DNA of 64,000 bases from Bacteroidia bacterium (GCA_027493955.1 JAOSJT010000001.1:1285131-1349130); one strand, 5' to 3'. Positions 26,375 to 35,771 are shown, counted from the first letter of the stretch. Program-made: numbers and translations. Notes: a model not told the origin generated them from the letters alone.

Positions 26375-27427
26375 TTATTCTCCACTGTTACGCAACGGGA
26401 AGCGGATGGTGAACGTACTGCCCTTCCCCAGCTCGCTGTCCACGGTAATGGTGCCGCCGTGATTGCGCACGATCCATTGCACGAGATACAATCCCAATCC
26501 CGTTCCCTTGGGACCGTGCCGCTCGGTGTCGTTGACGCGGTAAAAGCGTTCGAACAGACGCGGAATCGCCTCGGGGGGGATTCCGATGCCTGTATCCTGA
26601 ATATGCACCGCCACCATGTCGTCCTCCCGCTCCATGGAGATGGAAATGGTGCCGTGCTTGCGATTGTATTTCACCGCGTTGTCCACGAGGTTGAGCAGGA
26701 CGCGGCGGATGCGCAACGGTTCGGCATCTATCCACGCGTCCGCCACGGGACCAAGCGCGACGTCGATACCGGCCTGCTCGGCGAAGAGCGACGCCTCGTC
26801 GGCGATCTCCTCCACGAGCTCGCGCAAATCCACCGCTTGCAGCTCGATGGGTCGCTCGCCGATTTCCGTTTTGGCGATGAGGAGAAGGTCATCCAGAATG
26901 CGCGAGAGGCGCAGAATTTCCTCCAGCAGACTGCCGAGCAGCCGCTGGTATTCCTCGGGTGATTTGGTGTTCCGGAGCGCCAGTTCAATTTCCCCGCGCA
27001 TGATGGTGAGGGGCGTGCGGAGTTCATGCGACGCATTGGCGGAAAAATTCTGAATCTGCTCGTATGCGGTCTGCATGTTGCTGATGGTGCTGCGCACCGT
27101 GTGCATGCGCTCCCGAAAATCCTCACCTTCGGGAAGCAGCGTCTCACTCTGCCCCGGGGATCCGGTCGCACCCCCCCCCCGCCTCGGGTACAGCTCCTGG
27201 GAGATAATCCAGCCGATGGCGTAAGCGAAGAACAGCCCTGCCGGAATGAACAGTATCCCGTAGCCGGCGAACATGTTTTTGTACCGTTCGAGCACGACGG
27301 GATCAAACAGATTCACCGAGTACACGTGCCTGGTGAAAACGGTGATGATAATCAGCAAAATGAGCGTGAAGGCGCCGAAAATCGTGGAGCCATACAGCAG
27401 AACCGCGCGCTGTCTGGCGGACAGCAT
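26375..27427 (-). CDS. OmpR-type sensor histidine kinase
   Basis: The 350-residue kinase has two membrane helices (about 9-31 and 52-74) with a short outside loop, a linker, HisKA with the His in ASHELRTPLTIMRGE, and an HATPase with NLVDNAVKYN, DTGIGIPPEA, a G-box GPKGTGLGLYLVQ and GKGSTFTIRFPL. A run of ten G (10 C on the forward strand, 27171-27180) falls in the linker after the second helix (YPRRGGGATGSP). A one-base slip there would truncate the protein. The start overlaps the regulator stop (TAATG), so it is coupled to the OmpR-type regulator. The signal is unknown; the small outside loop favours membrane-stress sensing. Confidence 0.92.
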   Translation of the reverse strand: MLSARQRAVLLYGSTIFGAFTLILLIIITVFTRHVYSVNLFDPVVLERYKNMFAGYGILFIPAGLFFAYAIGWIISQELYPRRGGGATGSPGQSETLLPEGEDFRERMHTVRSTISNMQTAYEQIQNFSANASHELRTPLTIMRGEIELALRNTKSPEEYQRLLGSLLEEILRLSRILDDLLLIAKTEIGERPIELQAVDLRELVEEIADEASLFAEQAGIDVALGPVADAWIDAEPLRIRRVLLNLVDNAVKYNRKHGTISISMEREDDMVAVHIQDTGIGIPPEAIPRLFERFYRVNDTERHGPKGTGLGLYLVQWIVRNHGGTITVDSELGKGSTFTIRFPLRNSGE

Positions 27428-28104
27428 TATTCCGCCTCGTCCTTGAGAATATAGCCGACGCCGCGTATGGTGTGAATGAGCTTGACCTCGAAATCATCGT
27501 CCACCTTCTTGCGCAAACGCGTCATGTACACGTCGAGGACATTGGTTCCTGTGTCGAAGGTGATTTCCCAAATATGTTCGATGATGGCCGAGCGGGTGAG
27601 CACGCAATTTTTGTTGCGGAGCAGATATTCGAGAAGTTTGAATTCCTTCACCGTAAGATCCAGCGTGGTGCCGCCGCGCTTGACGATGTGCTGGATCTGA
27701 TCCAGTTCGAGGTTGTCCGCGCTCAGCGTATTGCTGGGTTTCTCCATGTGCGCGCGACGCAGGAGCGAGCGTACGCGGGCGATGCACTCGGCAAGTGCGA
27801 ACGGCTTCGTCAGATAATCGTCGGCGCCGATGTTCAGGACCTCGACCTTGCTCTCGAGTTGTCCTTTGGCGGTGAGAACGAGCACTGGTGTGCCCTTCTC
27901 CTTGCGGAGTTCCTTGAGTACCTCCACGCCATTCTTGCGCGGAAGCATCAGGTCGAGAATGATGCAGTCGTAGGCTTCGGTGAGAGCCATGAACAGCCCG
28001 TCTTCCCCGTCCATGGCGGTGTCAACGGAAAACAGCTCCTCCTCGAATCCCTTCTTGAGGAACTGCGAAACCTTTGCTTCGTCTTCGACAATGAGGATCC
28101 GCAT
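27427..28104 (-). CDS. OmpR/PhoB-family response regulator
   Basis: The 225-residue protein begins MRILIVEDEAKVSQFLKKGF, with the receiver Asp in IILDLMLPRKNG and Lys in YLTKPFALAE. A winged-helix DNA-binding domain follows (LDLTVKEFKLLEYLLRNK, then VLDVYMTRLRKKVD and IHTIRGVGYIL). It activates or represses promoters when phosphorylated by the kinase just downstream in the operon. I chose the ATG at 28104 because the receiver begins there; a longer frame from 28179 adds no domain. The pilin-like gene is the nearest candidate target. Of the two members of the pair, this is the first gene. Confidence 0.95.
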   Translation of the reverse strand: MRILIVEDEAKVSQFLKKGFEEELFSVDTAMDGEDGLFMALTEAYDCIILDLMLPRKNGVEVLKELRKEKGTPVLVLTAKGQLESKVEVLNIGADDYLTKPFALAECIARVRSLLRRAHMEKPSNTLSADNLELDQIQHIVKRGGTTLDLTVKEFKLLEYLLRNKNCVLTRSAIIEHIWEITFDTGTNVLDVYMTRLRKKVDDDFEVKLIHTIRGVGYILKDEAE

Positions 28105-28496
28105 CACCACCCTTAAATGTGTCACATTGCTGTCAAGTATAACGGAAATCAAGGCAAAATGCAACCGGCGCAAGGACATGCAGCGCTACATTTCATGTTG
28201 TGCTTCAATGAAAACAGACTACTCTGCTCAAGAATCCGCGTGGTGACAGTGGTGTCGCGTGCGTCCGGTCGTCAGCGCCCTTCGGCGATGGTCGAGCAGC
28301 CCTTCGGCTACGCTCAGGGACCGCCGAAAGCACACTGTAGGACCGCGAAACTTCGCTCTTTGATGAAGCCGCTTCTAGAATCGTGCTACCGGTGCATCCC
28401 TGTGTTGGTCAGACGGAGCGACATCACACGCCTGCCTGAATCGGGCCAGGTAACCTGTTGTCATTCATGCCATGGAACGGAGTGTTGTATCCGAGG
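28105..28496. other. Intergenic region with one dispersed repeat, no gene seen
   Basis: It includes the promoter region of the OmpR-type pair at its left end. CCCTTCGGCTACGCTCAGGG at about 28301-28320, followed by ACCGCCGAAA, is the reverse complement of the motif at 9015 over about 22 bases. No gene is supported. Confidence 0.5.
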
Positions 28497-29792
28497 TCAG
28501 ATACGCGTCACGTCTCCCTGATGCAGCGGTATGCTGAAACGAAATGTCGAGCCCTTCCCCACCGCGCTGTCAAGCGTGATACTCCCGCGATGCTTGTCTA
28601 TGATGCTTTTCGCGATCGCCAGGCCAAGGCCCGTGCTTTTTTCGTTTCCTGTCGGACGAACGCTTGTCGTGCTGAACGGCTTGAACAACTTTTCGAACTC
28701 CCCTTCGGGAATGCCGGGACCATGATCGCGAACAGTACACCACAACACTTCACTGTCGCTGCCGACACTGATTTCCACGACCGAACCCTTGAAGGAAAAT
28801 TTTATAGCATTGTCGATCAGATTCGTCATGACCTGCTCGATACGCGCGGCATCAAACACGAAGGCCGGAATGTCGGCGGATGCGCTGACGGTAAGCTCGA
28901 TACCCTTTTTGCGGGCGGCGAACCCCTGCGCCTCGACGACGCGCTCGAGCACGGGCGAGAACTCGGCCGCCTCCATCTGCATCTCGAAATTCCCGGTCTC
29001 GATTTTGTGCACGTCCAGCAAATCGTTGATCATCTGCACCATGAAGGAACTGCTGGACTGAATCGCGGACACGACGGTTCGGTGCGCGGCAGGCAACTCA
29101 TCCTTTTTGTCCTTGAGCAGATAATCGCTATACCCTTCGATCAGGTACAGCGGATTGCGCAAATCATGCGCGGCCATGCCGAGCAGCATATTCTTCTGGT
29201 CGTTGAGCAGCAGAAGCTTGCGGTTGCTGTTTTCCAGCTCCTCCTGCGCCGCGCGCAGCCGCCTGTTCGCGATTTCCAGTTCCTTGTTCTTCTCGACCGC
29301 GTTCTCGTATGTGGAGAGCAACAGATCAATGATCTGAATACGCTCGGACGTGAGATAGTGCTTTTTGTTCGCGAAGTAAATTTCAATGCCCATCCCGGTG
29401 CGCATGCGCGAGCGCACATCGAGGTTGATAAGGATATACTTGATCCTCGACAGCAGCATTTCTTCGCTGTAGGGCTTGTTGAGAAAGTTATCCGCGCCGC
29501 TCTCCAACCCGCGTATGATGTCCTGCGGATCCGAAAGGGTCGTCAACAGAATGACCGGAATATCCTGCAGCGTCTCGTCGCCCTTGATGGTGCTGCAAAA
29601 CTCGTAGCCGTCCATTTCCGGCATGAGCACATCCGAAATAATCAGCGTGGGGCGCTGCTCGGCAACCGCCGCCAATCCTTCCTTGCCATTGGTGGCAAGA
29701 CGGACGGAATAGTCCTGTTTCTCCAGCGTGTATTTCAGTTTCAACGCCTGGGTCGGACTGTCTTCCACCACCAGGATGTCAATGGTATTCAC
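28497..29792 (-). CDS. REC-histidine kinase hybrid, likely output of the chemosensory operon
   Basis: The 431-residue protein has an N-terminal receiver with Asp 54 (LIISDVLMPEMDG) and Lys (FLNKPYSEE), a coiled-coil linker, HisKA with MAAHDLRNPLYLIEGY, and an HATPase with DNAIKFS, DHGPGIPEG, STGLGLAIAKS and GKGSTFRFS. It has no membrane helix. It is the last gene of the cheW-cheR-cheW-mcp-cheA-cheB operon, 33 bp after cheB. In the related Wsp operon the last gene is a REC-diguanylate cyclase; here the receiver instead controls a second kinase whose partner is not in the operon. This suggests a longer phosphorelay. Confidence 0.88.
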   Translation of the reverse strand: MNTIDILVVEDSPTQALKLKYTLEKQDYSVRLATNGKEGLAAVAEQRPTLIISDVLMPEMDGYEFCSTIKGDETLQDIPVILLTTLSDPQDIIRGLESGADNFLNKPYSEEMLLSRIKYILINLDVRSRMRTGMGIEIYFANKKHYLTSERIQIIDLLLSTYENAVEKNKELEIANRRLRAAQEELENSNRKLLLLNDQKNMLLGMAAHDLRNPLYLIEGYSDYLLKDKKDELPAAHRTVVSAIQSSSSFMVQMINDLLDVHKIETGNFEMQMEAAEFSPVLERVVEAQGFAARKKGIELTVSASADIPAFVFDAARIEQVMTNLIDNAIKFSFKGSVVEISVGSDSEVLWCTVRDHGPGIPEGEFEKLFKPFSTTSVRPTGNEKSTGLGLAIAKSIIDKHRGSITLDSAVGKGSTFRFSIPLHQGDVTRI

Positions 29793-29825
29793 GTAGGGTC
29801 CTTCTTCGGAACGAGTGTGAAAGGG

Positions 29826-30908
29826 TCAATGGTTTTTATAGGGTGCGGCTCTGTAGCCGCTCAGCGTAAGCAACGCGGGTGCGATTTGCTGCACCGGAAG
29901 TATATGCCGCGCTGCGCCCAGCTTTATCGCCTCGCCGGGAATGCCGTGGATGAGTGAGCTTTCTTTGTCCTGAACGAGCGTCGTCGCGCCGTGTTCATAC
30001 AACGCCCGCATCTCGTGCGCACCGTCGTTGCCCATGCCGGAGAGCAACACCGCAAGCGTGCTGCTGCCGAACGCGTCCAGCGCACTCGTGAACAACAAGC
30101 CGATGGATGGTCGGAAGCCGTTCACCGCCGCATCGTCCCGCAATACAATACGATTATCGCGTGAAACTGTCAAATGTCTGTCGTCAGGCGCAATGTACAG
30201 GGTTTCAGGGCGCAGCGGCACGTATTGCTCCGCCACGAGCACGTTGATGGACGACTGCTGCCGCAACCAGCGCGCAAATCCCTGCACATAGCCCGGAGCG
30301 AGATGCTGCACGACAAGAATGGGCAGCGGAAAATCGGCCGGAAGATGCAGCACAATTTCCTGCAGCGCCTTCGTTCCTCCGGCGGAAGCTCCGACCACGA
30401 CGATGTGCGGCTCGGGGGTCTGCCTGGGATGCATTCCTGATTGCGGTTCGGCCGCAATGGCGGATTGCGTCGGGGCGAGGCGTGACAACGATTCGTATTT
30501 CTGTGCGTCCCAGCGTCTGATCACCTTGACTTCGCTGAGCAGCAGGAGCTGCCGTATGGCCTGCTCCTGTCCGCGCGCATCATCGCCCGGGAAATGCAGC
30601 ACACCGATAACACCGCTGCCGGTGCTGTCGATTTTTCCGTTGAGCCGCAGCACGTTTGCCGCTGCTGTCAACACCACGACGGGGATGACGTGTTCACTCA
30701 TGATCTCTGCCGCCTTCCCGATGGCGGCATCCTCGTCGTCTGTCGCATCAACGACTATGAGATCCACTTGCGTGTGATTCAACACGCCGACGACGTCGGC
30801 CGCGAATCCGAAGGCGAGCACGGTTTCGAGCAGGCCCGGTCTGCGAAGGCGCCGTTGCAACTGCGCCGCAAGCGATTCATCGCGCGCTATGACGCATACC
30901 TGAATCAT
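29826..30908 (-). CDS. cheB: CheB-type chemoreceptor methylesterase with degenerate receiver
   Basis: The 360-residue protein has an N-terminal receiver-like domain and a C-terminal methylesterase with the Ser in VVVGASAGGTKALQ, the His in LVVQHLAPG and the Asp in VLLSGMGNDGAHEM. The receiver keeps an Asp in DLIVVDATDD, but the expected Lys-Pro near its end is replaced (VIGVLHFPGDD), so phosphorylation control may be lost or altered. It removes methyl groups from the MCP, opposing cheR. It starts 4 bp after the cheA stop and belongs to the same operon. Confidence 0.9.
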   Translation of the reverse strand: MIQVCVIARDESLAAQLQRRLRRPGLLETVLAFGFAADVVGVLNHTQVDLIVVDATDDEDAAIGKAAEIMSEHVIPVVVLTAAANVLRLNGKIDSTGSGVIGVLHFPGDDARGQEQAIRQLLLLSEVKVIRRWDAQKYESLSRLAPTQSAIAAEPQSGMHPRQTPEPHIVVVGASAGGTKALQEIVLHLPADFPLPILVVQHLAPGYVQGFARWLRQQSSINVLVAEQYVPLRPETLYIAPDDRHLTVSRDNRIVLRDDAAVNGFRPSIGLLFTSALDAFGSSTLAVLLSGMGNDGAHEMRALYEHGATTLVQDKESSLIHGIPGEAIKLGAARHILPVQQIAPALLTLSGYRAAPYKNH

Positions 30909-30912
30909 ACGC

Positions 30913-32652
30913 TCAAATCAACCGTCCTATCACCTCAAGCAGATTGCTCTGATCGAATCCGCTTTTGATGATGTATGCGTTCGCGCCTACATCGAATCCG
31001 CGCTCGCGATCTTCCCGCGACTCCAGACCCGTCACCAGCACCACGGGTACTTCGTGCAGCTTCTCGTCTTTCCGTATGGACTGCGTCAGCTCGAAGCCGT
31101 TCATGCGCGGCATTTCGACGTCGGAAACCACAAGATCGTAGGCAGCTTCCCGCAAATGCGTCAACGCGTCGATGCCGTCCACCGCGGTCTTGACCTGATA
31201 GCCCGACGACACGAGAATGTCGTGGAGGAGGACACGCGAAGTGATGGAATCGTCGACGACGAGCAGGCGGCGTTTCTCATCCGTCCGTGCAGCGGCACTT
31301 TTCTGCAACGGACGTTCGCCTGATCTGGTCGCGTCGAGCAGGTCGGGTATGTGCAGCACGGGGACGAGTTCTCCGGTGCCGAGCAGCGTCGCACCGGAGA
31401 CCGCACGCACACGCGCGATGGGTTCGGGCAGCGGCTTGACGACGACGTCCTGCTCCCACAGCACCTCCTCGACCTGTACCGAAAAGGTCGTATCGTTGCA
31501 GGAAAGCACAAGCAGTGAATCGCGCGCCGCCGCAGACTGCGCGGCTGCCGGCATGCCCAGTAATTCTTCCAGCCGGTACACGGGTATCGTCGCACCCTCA
31601 AAGTCAAATACCGTTCGTCCGTCCAACACGGAAAAATCTTCACGGGCAAGCGACACACCGCGTACGATGTACTGCAGCGGCACGACGTACATGCGCCCCG
31701 AGGTGCGGACGATCACACCCTGGGCATTGGAAAGGGAAACCGGAAGCAGCAGTCTGAACGTCGTCCCCCGCCCTGCCTTCGTGCTCACTACCACCTCACC
31801 ACCGAGCGCTGACACATTTTCGCGCACCACGGACAATCCGACACCGCGTCCGGAGAGTTCGGTCACGGACTTCGCGGTGGACAAGCCGCTGTGGAATACA
31901 AGATCCAGAATGCGTTCATCCGTCCAGGTATCGAGCACATCGCTGCCCGCGACACCCTCCGCTTTCGCTTTGGCCCGCACTGCGGCAATGTCTATGCCCG
32001 CTCCGTCGTCCGCCAGTGCCAGTTCTATGCGATTGTCGCCGGCGCTGATGATGTCCAGTCGCAATGAACCCGTGACGGACTTGCCGGCGGTTTCGCGCCG
32101 GGCTGCGTCCTCTATGCCGTGGTCGATGCTGTTTCGCAGAAGATGCAGAAGGGGATCCTTGAGTTCCTCCAGAATACGCTTATCAATGCGCACGTCATCG
32201 CCGGAGACGCGGAATTCCACTTTCTTTCCGAGGTCACGGGCGAGCTTATTGACCATGGAGGGAAGCGCATCGGTGATCATCGAGAAAGGCAAGAGTAACA
32301 GCTGGCGCGTCTGCTCCAATAACGCATCGGTCATGGCATCCATGATGTACACGCCACCCTGGGCGTTCTCGATGTTCTTGCTCACAGTCGCTTCAATCGC
32401 GTCAATCTGCCGTGATGTCCAGGCGACGAAGTCGCGAAGTTCATCCGCTGTGAACGCCGCTGCTGTCTCCTGCTTTTCATTCGCGATCATCCGATCCGAG
32501 AGGCGCCCTTGCACCCGGTGATATTCCCCCATCCACTCCCGGCACTGATCGATGACGAGACGGAGTTCCCCTGTCGTCCGGCCGAGCATGAACTTCACCG
32601 TGCTGAGTTCCTCCGCCTGACGGTACAGCGCGTCCAGTTCCGTCACGGACAC
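30913..32652 (-). CDS. cheA: CheA-type kinase, C-terminal part (dimerisation, HATPase, CheW, REC), split from its Hpt by a frameshift
   Basis: The 579-residue part has a dimerisation region, HATPase (LLRNSIDHGIE, ADDGAGIDI, SGRGVGLSVV), a CheW-like domain (NAQGVIVRTSGRMYVVPLQY) and a C-terminal receiver with Asp in LVVSDVEMPRMNG and Lys in YIIKSGFDQ. The frame is open upstream of the listed GTG as far as a run of eight G on the forward strand (32805-32812), where it leaves the frame of the Hpt part at 32781-33323. One extra base in the run would join both parts into a WspE-like CheA-REC of about 800 residues. The split may be an assembly error or phase variation. Confidence 0.88.
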   Translation of the reverse strand: MSVTELDALYRQAEELSTVKFMLGRTTGELRLVIDQCREWMGEYHRVQGRLSDRMIANEKQETAAAFTADELRDFVAWTSRQIDAIEATVSKNIENAQGGVYIMDAMTDALLEQTRQLLLLPFSMITDALPSMVNKLARDLGKKVEFRVSGDDVRIDKRILEELKDPLLHLLRNSIDHGIEDAARRETAGKSVTGSLRLDIISAGDNRIELALADDGAGIDIAAVRAKAKAEGVAGSDVLDTWTDERILDLVFHSGLSTAKSVTELSGRGVGLSVVRENVSALGGEVVVSTKAGRGTTFRLLLPVSLSNAQGVIVRTSGRMYVVPLQYIVRGVSLAREDFSVLDGRTVFDFEGATIPVYRLEELLGMPAAAQSAAARDSLLVLSCNDTTFSVQVEEVLWEQDVVVKPLPEPIARVRAVSGATLLGTGELVPVLHIPDLLDATRSGERPLQKSAAARTDEKRRLLVVDDSITSRVLLHDILVSSGYQVKTAVDGIDALTHLREAAYDLVVSDVEMPRMNGFELTQSIRKDEKLHEVPVVLVTGLESREDRERGFDVGANAYIIKSGFDQSNLLEVIGRLI

Positions 32653-32780
32653 ACGGACGCTGTCCTTGAGTGTTTTCTGCGCGAAGGGAGGTGCCGCCGG
32701 GGCGGTGCCGGCCGCTTCCGGAGAAGCGACAGTGTGCGAGTTGCGCGTATCGCGCGGGGTATCGGGCTTGTGCGCCCCGT

Positions 32781-33323
32781 TCAGACGCGCGGGGGCGGGA
32801 GAGCGGGGGGGGCGGTGTCTGTCACGATTCCAGGCGGGAGGTCGAAGGATTGCTCACGCACGGGGATGTCGGGAGCGGACGACGGCGCCTCCGCTACCAC
32901 CGGGCTGTTCCCCGAATTCGCATGTTCGACAGCGAGTTTGAGCGCGTCCAGAAGCGGGTGCAGCACGGAGCTGCTCACGGCACCTTCGGTATTCGTTTCA
33001 ATCATCATACCGAGCACATCGCAGACGTCGGACAGCAGCGCGAAGGGCGCCGACTGCACATTCCGCACATCCTTCTTCCATTTGGCAAACAGGCTTTCCA
33101 TCTGTTGACACACACTCTCGATGTCGTTCCTGTTGACGGCGCGTGCCGCCCCCTTGAGGCTGTGCGCTTCTCTGAAGATCAGTTCCACCACGTCTGTGGG
33201 ATCACGGTCGCCCGCTTGCTCCAGGTCGGCCAGACCGCGACGAATGGCCGTGAAGTGTTCTTCCGCCTCCACGGCAAAGGCCTCGGTGAGCCGTTTGAGA
33301 AATTCCTCTTCGTTCATCAGCAT
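32781..33323 (-). CDS. cheA: CheA Hpt domain, N-terminal part of the frameshifted cheA
   Basis: The 180-residue part has a histidine phosphotransfer domain with the phospho-acceptor in FREAHSLKGAARAV, a second helical stretch, and a Pro-rich linker that ends at a TGA shortly after the C8 coding-strand run. In the other frame the linker continues into the kinase part. The starts MLMNEE (33323) or MNEE (33317) both fit; I give the first. It follows the MCP gene by 22 bp. If the frameshift is real, Hpt and kinase would be separate proteins, which could still signal in trans. Confidence 0.85.
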   Translation of the reverse strand: MLMNEEEFLKRLTEAFAVEAEEHFTAIRRGLADLEQAGDRDPTDVVELIFREAHSLKGAARAVNRNDIESVCQQMESLFAKWKKDVRNVQSAPFALLSDVCDVLGMMIETNTEGAVSSSVLHPLLDALKLAVEHANSGNSPVVAEAPSSAPDIPVREQSFDLPPGIVTDTAPPALPPPRV

Positions 33324-33345
33324 CCCGGAAAAATTGGCGTGCCTG

Positions 33346-35142
33346 TCACAGTTTATAGCGCTCGACGAAGCGCTGCAGTCTCGTTCCAAGCTCCTTGAGA
33401 TTTTGCGCGGTCAGTTCCACCTGATGGATGGATTCGACGTTTTGCTCGCTGCCGTTCTTGATGTGTTGAATCGCCGTGGTAACCTGATCCAGGCCCAGCA
33501 CCTGCTCTTTGGATGAGGCGGCGATCTGTAACAGGGACTCGGCGGCATCGGTGATACCGTTCATCACCGTCTGTATCGCTTTTCCGGATACGGCGGAGAG
33601 CTGTGCCCCGTCCTCGGCGAGTTTCGTACCGCGTTCGGCCACCATCACGGCGGAAGCGGTCGCCTTTTGCGTATCGACAAGGATGGAACGCACCTTCGCG
33701 GTGGCCTGCTTTGATTGCTCGGCATGATTCCGGATTTCACGCGCCACAACGGTGAAGCCTTTGCCATAGTCGCCCGCTTTTGCCGCTTCAATGGCGGCAT
33801 TGACGGCGAGGATATTGGACTGCTCGGCGAGATCGTTCACCGAAGTCACGATATCGCTGATGGCCTGGCCCTGCTCACTGAGTTTGATGATGCTTTCGGC
33901 TATGCCGCGCATCTGCTCACGTATGCTCTCCATGCTGTTGATGCTCTGTCCGATGGCCTCCACCCCGTCTCGGGAGACACGGAGAGTTTCCTGTGTGTCA
34001 TCGGAGATGATACGCGCCTTCTGATTACTCATCTGCGAGGACTGCTTGACCTCCTGCAAGGTGCTGGCGGTTTCGTTGACGGCGGAAGCGGTGGCGCGCG
34101 CACTGGCCGCGATCTGCACCATCGTGGAGGACAGTTCTGCGGTGGCGGCGGCGAGAACGTTGATCCCTTCCAGCATTTCACCGATTTGTGAACGAAGGCG
34201 ATCAACCATGGTGGAAAGCGCCTTCCCCAAAACGTCTTTCTCGGACAACGGTGTGATGTGCACGGTCAGGTCGCCATCGGCGATCCGCGCCGCCACCTGA
34301 GCCTCGTGATCCGAATTCGCGCGGAGCTTTTCGAGCGTCTTGAGCAAATCGCCAATCTCGTCTTCACGATCCGTCTGAATCGGAATGGTCGTATCGCCCT
34401 GACCCAACCGTTCGGCGATCATGGTCGCTTCGATGAGGGGCCGCGCGATAAGCCGCGAGATGTAGGTCGCGAAGAAGGAGACGAACAGAATACCGATGGA
34501 AAACGCAAGCACTCTCGCTATGGTCGTCGTGGTTTCAATGCTTTCAATGCGTCCTTGCGCAGCTTCGAGGAGATTCGATACTTCGAACGCAAACACATCG
34601 GTCATGCTCCAGAACGTGGTTTCATTCTCATCGAGACGGCCTTTCAGCGCGATAAATGCGCCGCGATCTCCGCGTTCGATGGCGGTAATAGCCTGTGCCG
34701 CGAGTTCAACAAAATCCTCATGTATGCGCGTGATCTTGACGAACTGTTTGCGGACGCTGCCGGCGGCGGTCATGATATCCGGATCGTCGCTCTGCTCCTC
34801 CACGGTCTGCAGATAGGTCTGCAACCGCAGTAGTTCGGCTTGTACTTTTCGCTGCAGCTGCAGATACTGCTCGCGAAGCTCAATAAAGCTGCCTCCGGCA
34901 AGGTCGGGAGATGAATACGACCGTATCTGTTCGAATACCAGACGTTCGCGAAACAACGTATTCTCGACATCCCCCCCAGCCGCCTGCAGCGGCATGTGCA
35001 CTTTCATCAGCGTTTCGTACTCCGATATCGCACGAGCGGACTGATAGTTCTCCACACCCGCGAGAGCAAGAAGAATGACGATGATCACGCCGAAACCGGT
35101 GAACAGCTTATTTTTCGTTCTGATATTGGCGAACCATTTCAT
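33346..35142 (-). CDS. Methyl-accepting chemotaxis protein
   Basis: The 598-residue receptor has an N-terminal membrane helix (about 11-30), a helical periplasmic four-helix-bundle-like sensor, a second membrane helix (about 212-232), HAMP (about 232-290) and a long coiled-coil signalling domain. The hairpin tip is DLAEQSNILAVNAAIEAAKA, then GKGFTVVAREIRNHAEQS. No pentapeptide NWETF-like tail for cheR binding is seen. It lies between cheW and cheA in the Wsp-like operon, and its order and single-receptor context suggest surface or membrane sensing rather than classical chemotaxis. No flagellar genes are in the window. Confidence 0.93.
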   Translation of the reverse strand: MKWFANIRTKNKLFTGFGVIIVILLALAGVENYQSARAISEYETLMKVHMPLQAAGGDVENTLFRERLVFEQIRSYSSPDLAGGSFIELREQYLQLQRKVQAELLRLQTYLQTVEEQSDDPDIMTAAGSVRKQFVKITRIHEDFVELAAQAITAIERGDRGAFIALKGRLDENETTFWSMTDVFAFEVSNLLEAAQGRIESIETTTTIARVLAFSIGILFVSFFATYISRLIARPLIEATMIAERLGQGDTTIPIQTDREDEIGDLLKTLEKLRANSDHEAQVAARIADGDLTVHITPLSEKDVLGKALSTMVDRLRSQIGEMLEGINVLAAATAELSSTMVQIAASARATASAVNETASTLQEVKQSSQMSNQKARIISDDTQETLRVSRDGVEAIGQSINSMESIREQMRGIAESIIKLSEQGQAISDIVTSVNDLAEQSNILAVNAAIEAAKAGDYGKGFTVVAREIRNHAEQSKQATAKVRSILVDTQKATASAVMVAERGTKLAEDGAQLSAVSGKAIQTVMNGITDAAESLLQIAASSKEQVLGLDQVTTAIQHIKNGSEQNVESIHQVELTAQNLKELGTRLQRFVERYKL

Positions 35143-35171
35143 GCGTGCTTCCTTTGCTCTTGTATGATCAT

Positions 35172-35771
35172 TCAGGGTTCTGTGCTATTAAGGGCGTCGA
35201 GGAATCGCGGCACATCAATCAGCAATGTCCTGTGCTCTGTCATGCCGCTGATGAATTTCCTCTTTTCCGCGGCAAGAAACGTCGGCACGGGACGAACCGT
35301 GTCCGTTGCGATACTCGTCATTCCCAAAATCGAATCCACAAGAATTCCGATGCGGAACCGGTCATGCCGAAGAATGACCACGCGATGCATCGTCGTGATA
35401 TTCGTACCAGGTATCTGCAACTGCGGTTTGGGATCGAGTACCGCGAACAATACCCCGCGGTTGCTTGACAGTCCGATAATCCCGGTGGGGGTGTTCGGCA
35501 GCGAAACCATATTGTGCAGGGGCACGACCTCGTCCACGTCCGCACAGGGAAGAGCGTACGCGTCCGTGCCGAGCTGTACCGTGAGCACCTCCATCTCATG
35601 GCTGCGGGATGTTTCTTCGCTCTTACGAGGTTGACTGTACTCGATGGCGCGCTGCCGCAGGACGTCCTCGTCGGCGGGGAGCGACGACGGGTGATCGGCG
35701 CGGAGCGGCGCTCGGTCTTTCAGCATGCGGGACGATGCCGTCGCGATCGCGGTATGGAGTACGTCGAACAT
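35172..35771 (-). CDS. cheW: CheW-like coupling protein (second copy)
   Basis: The 199-residue protein has a polar N-terminal tail of about 60 residues, then a CheW domain: EVLTVQLGTDAYALPCADVD, then GIIGLSSNRGVLFAVLDPKP and HRVVILRHDRFRIGILVDSI. It bridges the receptor and CheA. The ATG overlaps the cheR stop by one base (TGATG). The two CheW genes on either side of cheR match the wspB-wspC-wspD order of the Pseudomonas Wsp system. The long N-terminal tail is unusual and may be an added docking segment. Confidence 0.9.
   Translation of the reverse strand: MFDVLHTAIATASSRMLKDRAPLRADHPSSLPADEDVLRQRAIEYSQPRKSEETSRSHEMEVLTVQLGTDAYALPCADVDEVVPLHNMVSLPNTPTGIIGLSSNRGVLFAVLDPKPQLQIPGTNITTMHRVVILRHDRFRIGILVDSILGMTSIATDTVRPVPTFLAAEKRKFISGMTEHRTLLIDVPRFLDALNSTEP

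Noticed and set aside
28458..29957. A 499-codon plus-strand frame opposite the REC-kinase at 28497-29792
   Set aside because: It is an antisense shadow; the minus strand carries receiver and kinase motifs.
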